A stretch of DNA of 64,000 bases from Pterobdella sp. o SKG-2022 (lineage: Eukaryota > Annelida > Clitellata > Hirudinida > Piscicolidae). Under the pieces are notes generated by a model that was not told the DNA's origin, made no database searches, and saw nothing but the letters and a program-made list of their open reading frames with translations. Each line of letters opens with the position of its first letter. Within the stretch, counting starts at the first letter, position 1. Where the stretch lies: assembly GCA_964035795.1 (NCBI GenBank), contig OZ038322.1:17221447-17285446 (forward strand), read 5' to 3'. This document shows, piece by piece, positions 36,301 to 46,357 of this stretch. A program made the translations under genes and the position numbers.

Positions 36301-39300
36301 TAATCTTGATTTCTATCATCATAACCATCATCACCATCATCTTCATCACGATAGCATACCATAATTTTCACCACCAACACTACAATCTATCATGCTCACC
36401 ATTTTCCTCATCATCATTGTTGGACAAAGTTTGACCTGATCTTTACAACACTACAGCACCCATATCCCTCGGAAGACCAAAAGAAGGAGTTAGCAGAACA
36501 GAGTGGTCTCACCCTATCTCAAGTCAATAACTGGTCAGTTATTATTGCTGCTGTTATTCGTGTGTGAATTATTTTATATATTCATTTTTTTTGTTTTTTT
36601 AAATTTTTTTTCTTTTCATAATCACGTGTATTTTCGTACGATAAAGATTTTCAGAGTTGATTTTAAGGTTCAAATTTTTTGGATTTAGCTTATATAGATA
36701 TTATCTTCCAATGATGAATGAAAAGGAAAAATAAAAAAAAGAATAGTAAAAAATTTTAGTTTTTTAAAAGTAAAATAAAATCGTGAAAATATAATAAAAG
36801 TAATAAATGACGTAGCATTAGAAGCAAGTGAACATACGTTCATGTTCTTTTCAATTTGAATCCACCAATCGCACGTCAGATATTTCTCATCTCAATTGCC
36901 ATTGGTTGATGCATACCTCATTAATATTCATTAATTTTAATGCCTAAAGCTTGCGTTTTTATAGATTTCAAAAAATCTTTTTTTTGTTTTTCCTTGATAA
37001 TTATACCAATTTTCCTAAAATTTTTTTGACATGAAATTTATTTTCAAAATATTTTGAACATCAAATTTTTTCTTTATTTAAAAAATGTGAAGATTTAACA
37101 TATTGCTCGCAAGATCTACTGTGCTCACAAAAAATGCATATAATGAAACATCAATCAATCTTCCCATAAACGTATTTTTATTTATTTGGTTAATCTATTA
37201 AATTTTTTATTAGAATAATTCGGTCTTGTATTCTTCAGCCTCGATCCTTCTTTTTCTTGCCTTTCACAAAAGCTTGACCGCATACGCATTATGTGGCTTA
37301 AAAAGGCTTACACTAATTGTTTGGGTTAAGAGCAGGTTTGAGAAATGATTAATGAATGCATAAATGAAGAAGTCAATGGTTGTTGTTTAGATCTGGCGAT
37401 GGAATTACAAATGAAAAAATTCATGAATAAGTTATCTCTGAATAATAAAATAGTATATTAGTTATACTCCAAGACTAAAAAGAATATATGAGTTAAGGTA
37501 TTAATCATAACTGAGAACGCAAGCTTTTGTTAATTCAAATGTGCTTTCAATCACTACTAGTTGTGTAGCTCATGTTTTCAAAGTGCCTTGTAACTAATAA
37601 CGTTGCGTGTTGTTATGTTATTTTAATTATAACCATCACATTAACTATGTGTATATAATCTAAATTCCATTTATAATATATATAATAAAACAGATTTATT
37701 GAATTTTTTCAAGCATAAAATTGCGGATTTAATAAGAAAGCGACAAAAGAAAAAAAAATAATTTTAAATTCAACGTTCTATGATGGTGGGAACGATAGCA
37801 TTGTGTGAGCTTGTGAGCGAAGAAAGATTTCTAATAATTCATTCTGACGCAGTTCCATCTGCCCGGCCATTCTTTCATGCAGATTTCAAGTTTTTAGTTT
37901 GGTGAAAATCTATTTACATTTGGAAAGTTCACATTTAGTCTCTTGGAATGTTTTATTGTGTCTTTATTAAGTTTCAAGTTTTGTTTGTGTGCAGAGATTT
38001 CAATAAGAATCAAGTGGAAAAGTATATTAAATTTTTTTCAATCAATCTCTTGACGTTTGTACGTTTAATGTAATCTCAATTGATGCGGTCGTTTGTGTTG
38101 TCTCACTGTGGTGGAGTATACATTAGAAAATAGGCATTTCGAAGAAATTCACTATAAAATCCTTTATATTTGAAGTGGAAAATCTTTTTTTGAAGAATTA
38201 TTCAATTGTTATAGGTAATTATGATATCATTAGATGTCAGAAAAAAATAGCAATACTTATAGAAAAGTTCAGTAGGTGGTAGCAGATAGTAGTAGTAGTA
38301 ATGAAAGCTGTTGTAAACTAGCTGGGCCATCAAACCCAACTAATATACAGCCCATAAAAGAGATATTAACAAAATTTAATGCTTTTTATTTTTCTTAAGG
38401 TAAAAGTGAATGAAAAAATGGTTTGTAAAATGAACTAACAACTTTTTTCAGTTTTAACTCAAAGTTTTTTTTGTTTTTCAATATTTTAGTGACTATTTTT
38501 TGCTCAATAATTTCAAGAATTTTAGATCTTTTATCTCAAATTTATGGAAATTGCAAATGTATTTTCAAAGAAATTATTTTAAAAAATTTGATTGCAAAAT
38601 TATCAAATATTCAATTTTTTTGAGATTATCAAATTATGCTAATTAAATCTCCCTCAACGAATTTCTACTTCGTAAATTTATTCAATACAAGTGAATATTA
38701 TTAAAGCATAATTAAAAATTAAAGAAAAAAACTACAGTAATTCAGACATGGGCAACTTATATGCAGAAGATATATAAACCTGTTATGTTTTTGAGATTCC
38801 TTCATCAAATCGTGTCCCAGAGTTCAAATTCATGTACTTCAGTTTTTTCTTAAGTTTTAAGTTTATAAAAAAAGAATTCTATATCTTGTATAAAAAATAA
38901 AATTATTTTTTTTGAGAAAGCACCAATAATCGCATAAATTGAACCTATCTCATCCGAGATCTAAGGTGCATAGACAACACAAGCCCGCCCTATCAATTAG
39001 TTCGATCACTTTTTTTCTACTGCCCCCATCTGCTGGTCAATTTTATTATTGTCCAATAGTTTGGGCGTTAGAGGGAAAGTCAAGATGACTGACTCGATAA
39101 AAAGTTTTATTAGTGCAAAAATGAAGGCAGATGTTTCTTCAATAAAAACTTGACTGATATTTCAAATAACAAAAAGTTGAATAACTTGAAAGTGTTATAA
39201 AGGGAAAATAAAGATCAAAGTGTGGGATATAATGTAGGAAGTTGCAATGGAGGCGTCACTGTTTGTTTTGAACCCGCATCTGGTGACACTTCAAAGGGAC

Positions 39301-42300
39301 ATTAGTTGCTTGCATGAGGGATCCTCTCTGGATCTTCACGGGGACTTGGAGAGGAAACACTTCCTTTAAGCAATGCTGTAGAATATATTTAAAACTGGAA
39401 AAATTTTGAATATATTTTTTCAAAAACGTTTGGAATTTTCAATTCGGACCTCGGTAGACTGGCGAGATATTCGCTGAGCATTGGAGCGTGCAGCACTGCA
39501 TACATTATTTTTATCTGCCTTATCAACACTCCTATCTCATAAAGCATCTGTATTGAACTACTTTTGCATTTCAAGTATTATCCAAGTATTAAAATAACTT
39601 AATTTTACTTTTTAAGTTTGTTTTTGTTTTCCTTGAAGCTTTAAATGTAATTTCTAGACGCGGAATCGATAACTATCCAATTTTGTATCAAATATTCAAA
39701 AAAAAAACAATTGTTAAAAATATAAATAGATAAATTGTTTATCATAAAAACACGAAAATATTTGAATTTTTTATTTTGACGAAGTTTTTCTATGTGAATA
39801 AAATAAAGAAAATTTCAAAATACACCATAGTCTTCATGAAGGTGCGTTATTGAGAATTTGTGTCAACTGATTGAAATATGGAGGATATCTCATTTTAAGA
39901 TCTTTAAAATGTTGTGGAAACTTTAGTAATATACACTTTAATGATTTTCAAATAACTGGAAGGTTCATGAGATAATTTTTACAAACCAGATGATTTAAGC
40001 AACCTTCGAAAGAATATATATTTAAAAAATATTTGGAAAACCGGATATAAAAAAAGGCAAAATAAAAATGATTTCTGGGTGTATAAAAGAGTAATATGGT
40101 ATGTGTGCACGTGAATAATGAGACTTGAAAAACCCATTTCTTTGCTTCAAGCCTCGTTTCCCACAGTTCACAGGTCAACTCATTGTAGTGAGGATGCAGA
40201 GGCAGTGCGCCAGGCATGGTCATAGTTTATGCTTGCTTCAGTGCCTTTGAGTCATTGCTTATAATTGAGTTTCATATTTGATTATCAACGCTCTCATAAT
40301 AACTTTTATTTTAACTCGTTGGAATTAGAAATATTCTCAAATGCGTTACTTTTTCTCTCAAAAGTTACTATATCAAAACAATCTTTAATATATGACGTCA
40401 AATTTTTATATGATGTCATACCGTCACGTGACGACTCATGTCTGATTTGAGGATTTAATGAATGCGAGGCGGAGTTTGACGACTGGATGAACATGGAAGA
40501 TGCATGGAGGGATAGGCAATAATGGAATATTATTAAAAGTGGAATATTAAAAAATGAAATAAATACATAATATTAAATTATGTCATATTTTTGAATAATG
40601 GATTAAAGTTAAATAATGGATTAATATTGAATGAATGAATATTAAAAATAATTGGGCAATAGTGAAGAAAGGGATATTAAGAAAGAGTTGAGAAAAATTA
40701 TGCTGGAAAGTATAGAGTAAAATATAATGAATAATGGGTTTAATCTGAGTACGTAAAAAGAAATGATGAAAAAGAGAGAAAAAACTAAGAAAATTTTGTA
40801 CACACGAAGCTTTTCGCTTAACTTCTATTAAAAATGAAAAGCTTTAATAAGAGTCTGTGTATAATCGTTCAACGAAAATGAGATTGAGACGTGATTCCTG
40901 CCAATAACATTTTTGCTCTTTTATGTTGGAAAATCCACTTTTTTCTGTTAATGATATTTTTACTACGTCTATTTATAATGAAGAAAATTATGATAACATT
41001 TCCATTGAGTAAATTATTTTAAAATTATTCTAATACTTTTTCATTGTCTTTTTTAGTGTAAAAAACAGAATTATATTGAGTCTTTTTGATTTTGAAAACT
41101 CGAGCATTCCAAACCTTGCCAGGTCAATCAGTAACATGAAATGATTTTGCCAACTTTCTAATAGAAAAACAGACGAATAAAGGCAGAAGATTACATTTTC
41201 TAAAACAAATTGCTTTTAAAAAAGCCAGTTATGTATCATAGAACTGATAAAAACAATAAAAAGACAAAAGAAAGCAAATCTTGCATGGACACATAAATCG
41301 TTTTTCAATTATTCGATCTGTGAATTCTCACGAGAAAAAGTTTATTTTTAAAGAAGATTTTTCAAGTTCATATGAATATTTTTTATTTTCTATTTACTAT
41401 TTTTAATTTTCGATTCAATTCCAATCGATTTGAATTTTTTACATAATTGTTTTTCTTCAGGTTCATCAACGCCAGAAGACGGATTGTGCAACCGATGATT
41501 GACCAGTCAAATAGAGCAGGTATTAACATAAGAAATAATTTCACAAGATTTTACGCTTTACAACTCGTTTTGGCTCGATAATTTTTAAAAAATATTTTTG
41601 AAATGTTCCTGAATTTTTTAAAATTTAATTTCAATCATTGCTATATAAATCCTATCAGTTTTTTTATTTCCTATTTGAGCAATGTATTTGAAAAACTGTA
41701 ATGTTTTAGTTCTGATTAAAATGCTTAAGATAACTGTTTTGATGGCATTCAGAACTTAAAAAAGATTCAGTTTGCCTTAAAAATATGGTTGAAAATAAAT
41801 CTTATATATTCTAAAAATGCTCCAATCAATTATTAATGAAAGTAATAATTTATTCATAAATTAATCCATAGTATTGAAGTTTTTCTACAAAAACTTCATC
41901 ACCCTAATATTATATTCTTCAACTGTTAGTCTCTTTAGACATGAAGAATCACCAATTTAAATAAATGAAATCAATTTGAATTAAAACAGCAAAATTTTGA
42001 TTGAAAGCTACAAAAAGAACTTTTACTTTGTGCTTGATGCCACAAAGTTTTTTGCTTGGCTTGTATGATATTCTCTATCTTTGGCTCATACATTGTTGAA
42101 AAACCTCCCACATTATCACTTTTACCATTCAATGCCTTAGTTCTTCTTCAAAAATCGTTCACCAAAAAGACATAAAAAACTATTATATTCCTCTTAAAAC
42201 TTTCATTAATCAAAACCCTCTGTTACACCTTCATCAACCCATCACCACAACAACAACCAACCCAGGCCCTGTGAGCACCTACAGTCCCGAAGCAACTGCC

Positions 42301-44917
42301 ATGTACATGGACAGCCAGCAGATGATGAGAGGTTTTTATCATTTATATTATGTTTTTTTCTTATAGTTTCTTTTGTTTTTCTTGTTATTTTTGTCTTTTT
42401 CTACTCTTTTCATTATTATTTGATGTACTTTTTAGATATTTCAATAATATTTTTTTGCTATTCATAGTTTATTTCATTATTTATTCATTTTTTGATTTGA
42501 TTTATTTGAAATGTATAATAAAATTTTAAATATTGCAAAAAATATCCAATTTTAATTTATTTTTCAGTTTTTTTATATGTCACTATCAATATTTATTTTT
42601 TCTTATCCTAACGTAAAACCTTAAAGAAAAATTTTTATTTATTGCATTGTTGGTTATGAGTCAATATATTAATATGGTTTATAAAAACATTTTAAATTAA
42701 AGGATTTAATTTCATTTGAATGGTATGTTACTTGAAAAACGTCACCAAAAAGAGAATCTATATGCAGGTTCTATATGGGATAAATTTCGATTGTGTAGAA
42801 CAGATTCTGCAGAAACAGATCACTGTCTTCTGTATGTATTTGTAGAAACACCTTCAAATACTTTGTGGTTTATCGAGTCATGTTTAGAATGGTTATGAGG
42901 CAGTGACGGGGTTGTGGCATAAATCCTGAAGAATTTGAAGAATGTGAAATTTTTAATTAAAAATTCGCCATCTTGGATTTATCGTTTCAATCTATAAAAT
43001 GTGAGAGGAAAACTGGAGAAGAGAAGTCGTATGAATGGTGGGTGTTTCGGTGTAGTCTCTTATAAGAAAACGAAATTATCTTTTATATACTACTCTTATA
43101 TAAGATAAAAGAATTATAGCAAATAAAATAATTTTCTATATAATACTTGTATATACTTTTAGTGCAAAAGAATTTTACATTGAGTAAAATAATTTACAAA
43201 CTTAATTAGTAGAAACACAAGAGTTTTGTGAAAGTATTCTGGATATTTTGAAAATAATATAATCCGTTACGGCATTTTTGTCTATTTTCTTTGACAAATG
43301 TGACGTTTGTAAAATAGAAAATAGTAAATGCAATATGCTTTGCAAATTTCAAAACTAAAAATAAAAAAACTAAAAGTTTTTTGGTAAAAGTATTGGATGT
43401 CAAATGTTTAAAAAAAATAATTATATAGCGTAGAGAAGTTTAAGCACGCGTATGTTATGTTTGGCACAAAATCAATATGTAATTTAATTTTTTGCGAAAA
43501 TCAATGAACTTACATACTTTTTGTTAATTCTATACAATTTCTATCTAAATTGAAACTTTTATTGTTGCTTCCGAGGCATCTTCAATCGACTGTTGGTACA
43601 GACGCTTACATTTTTAAAGTGAAAATTTTTAGTCTAAATTCAGTATTTATGGATCTCTTATTAACACAACACCTCAATGTCGTTGTGGTAAAACTAAACG
43701 TACAAAGTACATAATTACAGTTGTGACGTCAGATCATGGGGTCAAGGGGCGGAAAGGGTCAGAACTGTGACCCTGTTTAAAATAGCTTTATGAATTTATA
43801 ATGAAAAATATAATGACAAAAGAATGTTGTTCTCAGTAGCTTTACTCGATAACTCATGCTCGCATACATTTTTCTAGTTTAAATACAATATTTTTTTGGT
43901 AGTGTAAATCTGTATCAGTAATTCAATAGAACAGTTCTTATATAAAAAGAAAAAAAAACGATATGTTTGAAGAGTTCCATTATAGTTAAGCAGAAAAGTA
44001 CCCAATTATATTATGCAAACTCGCAAGCTAATACTATTAACTGTTTGCGGTTTTGTGCCGGAATGCATGAACAAATAAATAAAATTATCATTATTATAAC
44101 AGTCGTATCTCAAAACAGACTGTACTTATGGAAAAATGCAAAACTTTTAACGTTTTTAAAATAATCTGCCTCTTCCGCATATCGGCATGCTTTAAAGAGA
44201 TGTGATTATTCGTGACGTTGCTATGAAAAAGATGGAAAATGGATGTAGAAATGTAGAAAAACGATTGAATAAACCTGCGGATTTCAAATGAGAGAATGAA
44301 GGAGAACTAATGCGATGACGAGAATGAGAAGGAGTTAATGAAACTCAGCTGGTGGTTGTTTGAAGTTTGACCTTTTGACCTTGAAAATGAGCAACTTCTA
44401 AGTGACATAATGCACGGATGATGTGTGTGCGTGTATGCCTTTGTGGTTGTGTTGTTATGTGTGTTTGTCTTTTTCAATTCAGACAAGATGTTTCTCAAAT
44501 TTTGATATTTAAACAATACTTTTTAAATATTAATGCACCCTTACGCCTTTTCGTTTTTGTTATTTTCAAATGATCCAAAATTTGTTTTTAAATATAAACT
44601 TCATTGCTTTAACAAACATAAAAACCTTTAAAGACATTCAAATCCACAAACTTACACGCACACAAAAACACACAGGAATGTCGGGGATGGCAGACTTATA
44701 TGGCATGTCTCCATCGACATATTCACAGATGGGGGCTCTGAGAGGAACACCAGGCCACCCTCAAAGCATGCTTCTACCCACCCACTCCCCTTACGGCATG
44801 ATGATGGGTGCGGCAATGCCTCACCCCTCCATCTACCCCATCCCTGGATCTCAATCATCCCCACACCACACTGGTATCGATGTAATGAATCATATACAAG
44901 ACATACATGCGGGATGA
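18385..44917 (+). CDS. meis: Meis/homothorax TALE homeodomain transcription factor, 13 coding exons
   Basis: Exons: 18385-18391, 18649-19051, 19188-19329, 21691-21741, 22385-22435, 24374-24424, 24873-24983, 28038-28164, 31219-31254, 33647-33801, 36457-36533, 41461-41519, 42266-42331, 44676-44917. The first, 7-nt coding piece is the least certain. All phases agree, giving 1578 nt and 525 aa. The MEIS (Hth) domain runs from about residue 138 to 240 ([20 protein letters not shown] through [20 protein letters not shown]). The homeodomain is about 355-418, with the three-residue TALE loop (PYP, 380-382) and WFINARRR (404-411; Ile at position 50, Asn at 51). The protein partners PBX/Exd, holds it in the nucleus and binds TGACAG. 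The C-terminus ends DIHAG, like DIHAQ of long vertebrate MEIS isoforms. The first about 130 residues are Ser/Asn/Thr-rich and lack the YDDLPHYGG start of other MEIS proteins. Orthology is beyond reasonable doubt. Confidence 0.96.
18649..19051 (+). CDS. meis: Meis exon 2 (variable N-terminus)
   Basis: Low-complexity Ser/Asn/Thr region ([15 protein letters not shown]), then [19 protein letters not shown], closing with [11 protein letters not shown], the conserved KRDKDAIYG lead into the MEIS domain. Two acceptors are possible: CAG before 18642 or AAG before 18649. The second fits the candidate exon 1. Confidence 0.85.
19188..19329 (+). CDS. meis: Meis exon 3 (MEIS domain A)
   Basis: [40 protein letters not shown] and IRVFSNQ match MEIS/Hth almost residue for residue. 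Acceptor TTTGCAG, donor CAA|GTGAGC. Confidence 0.98.
21063..21115 (+). repeat. Dispersed foldback family, single arm (copy 1)
   Basis: Shares TGAATCACAAAAACACG and AATATTTGAA with the copies at 39742 and 54539, then CACGAAGCTTTTCG. No facing arm was found. Confidence 0.5.
21691..21741 (+). CDS. meis: Meis exon 4 (51 bp)
   Basis: Encodes [17 protein letters not shown], the counterpart of IRAEKPLFSSNPELDNL. Acceptor GCCACAG, donor TTG|GTGAGT, phase 0. His replaces the usual Pro in NPEL. Confidence 0.96.
22385..22435 (+). CDS. meis: Meis exon 5 (51 bp)
   Basis: Encodes [17 protein letters not shown], nearly identical across bilaterian MEIS proteins. Acceptor CCCTTAAG, donor AAG|GTGAAA, phase 0. 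Confidence 0.98.
24374..24424 (+). CDS. meis: Meis exon 6 (51 bp)
   Basis: Encodes [17 protein letters not shown]. Acceptor CTACAG, donor AAG|GTTGTT, phase 0. It is the third consecutive exon of exactly 17 codons. Confidence 0.98.
24640..24872 (+). repeat. C/A-rich tract with ACCGACATCA repeats before an exon
   Basis: More than 200 bp almost without G or T runs. It contains repeated ACACCGACATCACAAA-like units (24739-24800) and ends directly at the acceptor of Meis exon 7. Confidence 0.6.
24873..24983 (+). CDS. meis: Meis exon 7 (MEIS domain end)
   Basis: [20 protein letters not shown], then a divergent Ser/Asp-rich tail ending HNTPHDQ. The acceptor CGACCAG follows an unusual C/A-rich rather than T-rich tract. 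Confidence 0.97.
25012..25102 (+). repeat. Imperfect tandem repeat, TATACAGTAA units
   Basis: Four units of about 20-28 bp, each with (A/G)TATACAGTAA, starting 30 bp after Meis exon 7. Confidence 0.6.
28038..28164 (+). CDS. meis: Meis exon 8 (linker)
   Basis: [20 protein letters not shown] then [11 protein letters not shown], comparable to DDTASTRSGGTPGPSS of vertebrate MEIS. Acceptor TTACACAG; donor ACAG|GTTTGT in phase 1. Confidence 0.95.
30763..30791 (+). repeat. ATCC microsatellite
   Basis: Seven near-perfect ATCC units within a longer diffuse ATTC/ATCC landscape. Confidence 0.8.
31219..31254 (+). CDS. meis: Meis exon 9, 36-bp microexon candidate
   Basis: AATTATAG|GG...AGCG|GTATCA encloses 36 bp that is phase 1 in and out. 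It encodes [11 protein letters not shown] between two Gly codons, resembling GGHTSHSGD at this place in MEIS. It is GC-rich against AT-rich flanks. It may be constitutive or alternative; skipping it keeps the frame. Confidence 0.55.
33074..33143 (+). repeat. GGT/GGTGG repeat, G-quadruplex candidate
   Basis: 70 bp made of GGT, GGGT and GGA units with essentially no C, ending in GGTGGGG. It lies 500 bp before the first homeodomain exon. It is strongly G-skewed in AT-rich surroundings. Confidence 0.75.
33647..33801 (+). CDS. meis: Meis exon 10 (homeodomain helix 1)
   Basis: [20 protein letters not shown], then [20 protein letters not shown] and HLT. It opens the TALE homeodomain. Acceptor ATTCAG, donor ACG|GTCAGA. 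Confidence 0.98.
33802..36456 (+). other. Meis intron 10 (within the homeodomain)
   Basis: Contains CA-rich (34530-34600) and TG-rich (34674-34735) stretches facing each other, and the long trinucleotide-type tract listed separately. No gene seen. Confidence 0.6.
35664..36006 (+). repeat. TCATCA/TCTTCA-type degenerate repeat tract
   Basis: About 340 bp built of imperfect CAT/CTT-like triplets on the plus strand (GAT/GAA on minus). It keeps several frames open on both strands, giving acidic Asp/Glu or His/Leu ORFs that are artefacts. A smaller related tract is at 36255-36425. Confidence 0.85.
36457..36533 (+). CDS. meis: Meis exon 11 (TALE loop, helix 2)
   Basis: [20 protein letters not shown] then SQVNNW. 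The Trp codon is split TG|G at GTCAGT. It contains the PYP extra loop. Confidence 0.98.
39023..39036 (-). promoter_or_regulatory. CTCF-like motif
   Basis: The minus strand reads CCAGCAGATGGGGG, agreeing with CCASYAGRKGGCRS at 13 of 14 positions (G for C at position 12). Single site, so this is suggestive only. Confidence 0.3.
39247..39369 (+). CDS. Possible 40-aa ORF in a Meis intron
   Basis: ATG to TAA, starting [18 protein letters not shown] and ending DLERKHFL. It lies in a roughly 130-bp island clearly less AT-rich than the intron around it. No family is recognised. It could be an alternative exon, a nested small gene, a transposon remnant or a conserved non-coding element. Confidence 0.2.
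   Translation: MEASLFVLNPHLVTLQRDISCLHEGSSLDLHGDLERKHFL
39742..39790 (+). repeat. Dispersed foldback family, single arm (copy 2)
   Basis: ATCATAAAAACACG, then AATATTTGAATTTTTTATTT and GACGAAG, matching the arms of the 54539-54677 element. Confidence 0.55.
40393..40432 (+). promoter_or_regulatory. CRE plus palindromic E-box cluster
   Basis: TGACGTCA at 40393-40400 (full CREB/ATF palindrome), TGATGTCA at 40411-40418, and GTCACGTGAC at 40423-40432 (USF/MITF/TFE-type E-box palindrome), all within 40 bp of intron. Function is inferred. Confidence 0.35.
41461..41519 (+). CDS. meis: Meis exon 12 (recognition helix, 59 bp)
   Basis: [19 protein letters not shown]. Acceptor TTTCTTCAG; donor GCAG|GTATTA in phase 1. 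The same 59-bp exon is found in vertebrate MEIS genes. Confidence 0.98.
42266..42331 (+). CDS. meis: Meis exon 13 (66 bp)
   Basis: [20 protein letters not shown], cf. GHDAMGYMMDSQAHMM of Drosophila Hth. C/A-rich acceptor AACCCAG; donor AGAG|GTTTTT. Confidence 0.93.
43734..43790 (+). promoter_or_regulatory. CRE, GC-box and GGGTCA half-site cluster
   Basis: TGACGTCA (43734-43741) is followed by GGGTCA, GGGGCGG, GGGTCA and an inverted TGACCC within about 50 bp. It is an unusually GC-rich patch for this intron. Confidence 0.35.
44676..44917 (+). CDS. meis: Meis last exon (C-terminal activation region)
   Basis: Met/Pro/Ser-rich: [20 protein letters not shown], then [20 protein letters not shown], ending [11 protein letters not shown] and TGA. 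The last residues match the VMDIHAQ end of MEIS long isoforms. C/A-rich acceptor ACACACAG. Confidence 0.95.
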
Positions 44918-45271
44918 GGGGTTAGGAGATTTGGGATTGGGTTGAAGAGTTGCTCAGAGTTGTGAATTCGAATTCAAAAACGGTTACAAAAAATTTTTTA
45001 GTTATTTCTAGAAAACTTAATTATTTCTGTAAAAGTTATTTTTAATTTGGTTCATTTATCAACGTGTTTTTAACAGTAATAATGACACAGTCTTTCAGCC
45101 TATTGGATAATACTTAAAACTTTTCAGATTATTTCACATTCATCAAAAATTCTTTAAATAATTGATTTTGAGTGGCTAATATGTTTGTAAATCCTTTGCG
45201 CCAAACTTTTAATATTCTTTTGAGTAATTATCTTTATTGTATTCTGAGAGTATGTGTGACTCTACACAAAT

Positions 45272-45277
45272 AATAAA
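45272..45277 (+). terminator. meis: Poly(A) signal candidate of Meis
   Basis: First AATAAA after the stop codon, giving a 3' UTR of about 370 nt. A second AATAAA follows at about 45331. Confidence 0.5.
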
Positions 45278-46320
45278 CGCTGTAACCAGTCTAATTTTCA
45301 AAATTTATTTGAAATTCATATATGTTGGTAAATAAAAAAATTTCATAGCTTATTTCGATCTTACTTTGTAATCCATTAAAAGTGTTACCATTTATGCTAC
45401 ATTTAAATATAATTGGTATAATGTTTAATATATTACATTTAATGCCAATATTTAGTAAGCGAACTTATTTTTTAATTTATTTCCATTAAATTGGTTTTAA
45501 ATTTTATTATCAATTATATAATTTAATAACGATTTTATCTCACAAAAAATAAACTCCAAATGCATGGCACACTGTTTAAAGTATTTATTTTTCTTATTCT
45601 TTTAAACTAGAATGATTTCACCTAACAATTTCACCATATTTTTTTGGTTTTTGCTGCTAATACTCAGACTTGCTTCATTGGTCAAGAATAAAACTTTTAC
45701 AGATTATTATTAATTCATTATCAACCAGACAGCATTTCAACCTTGCCATTTGTTTTTGCCGAAATTTTAGTTTCGATAGATGGCGTTGTGTAAGATTATT
45801 CATGGAAGCCTCGCTAAGAGTGTTTTTCAATAATAAAACTGTATTAAACATTACTTTAGCAGTTTTTGATAAGGCACTTTGCAAAATATTTATTTTTATG
45901 CAAAAACAAGTCCGAAAACAGTTCACTTCAAATTTCAGTTCAATTTTTATCAGTTACTTTTTGATTAACTTTATCAACTATGTTCACCTATACTCAATCT
46001 TTATAAAAATTATTCAAAGAAAAACTTCAAAACATTGTAAAAAATGTGAGGTCTGTGGCCTAAATGACTCTGTTTCAACTCTTTTCTTATAAAAAATCTC
46101 AATTTTACAACTAGAATATGTATATTTATAGTTTTACCTGGCAAAAAATGTCGGAACATTATACAATTTTTATTTTGAACTAAATATAATATGATTTTAA
46201 TAATAGCATAATATTTGATAAATTTCATTTGGTTAAACGTTAATTATTAGCTCAACTTAAAGCTGTATATATGTTAATTGGGCGTTTGAATTGATTAATA
46301 AAAGACCAAGAAATTTACAC
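45278..46320. other. Interval between Meis and MTERF4 3' ends
   Basis: AT-rich convergent intergenic DNA. A 140-codon plus-strand ORF (45670-46092) has no recognisable features, and an antisense ORF overlaps it. I do not call either. Confidence 0.55.
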
Positions 46321-46326
46321 TTTATT
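46321..46326 (-). terminator. poly(A) signal of the MTERF4 gene
   Basis: AATAAA on the minus strand, 32 nt after the stop codon. Confidence 0.65.
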
Positions 46327-46357
46327 GAAAACAAAAAATAAAATATTGATACTATGA

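Larger units (their letters stand above)
36534..41460 (+). other. Meis intron 11 (4.9 kb, longest)
   Basis: Mostly AT-rich. Contents: TAAT-rich block 36845-36955, CTCF-like motif 39023-39036, GC-richer island with a 40-codon ORF 39247-39369, single foldback arm 39742-39790, CRE/E-box cluster 40393-40432. Confidence 0.6.
41520..44675 (+). other. Meis introns 12-13
   Basis: AT-rich, with no extra exon seen. A regulatory-like cluster lies at 43734-43790, and a TG-rich stretch at 44417-44470. C/A-rich sequence precedes both acceptors. Confidence 0.55.

Noticed and set aside
45670..46092. 140-codon plus-strand ORF between Meis and MTERF4
   Set aside because: Phe/Ile/Asn composition expected of AT-rich random sequence, overlapped by antisense ORFs, no recognisable motif.
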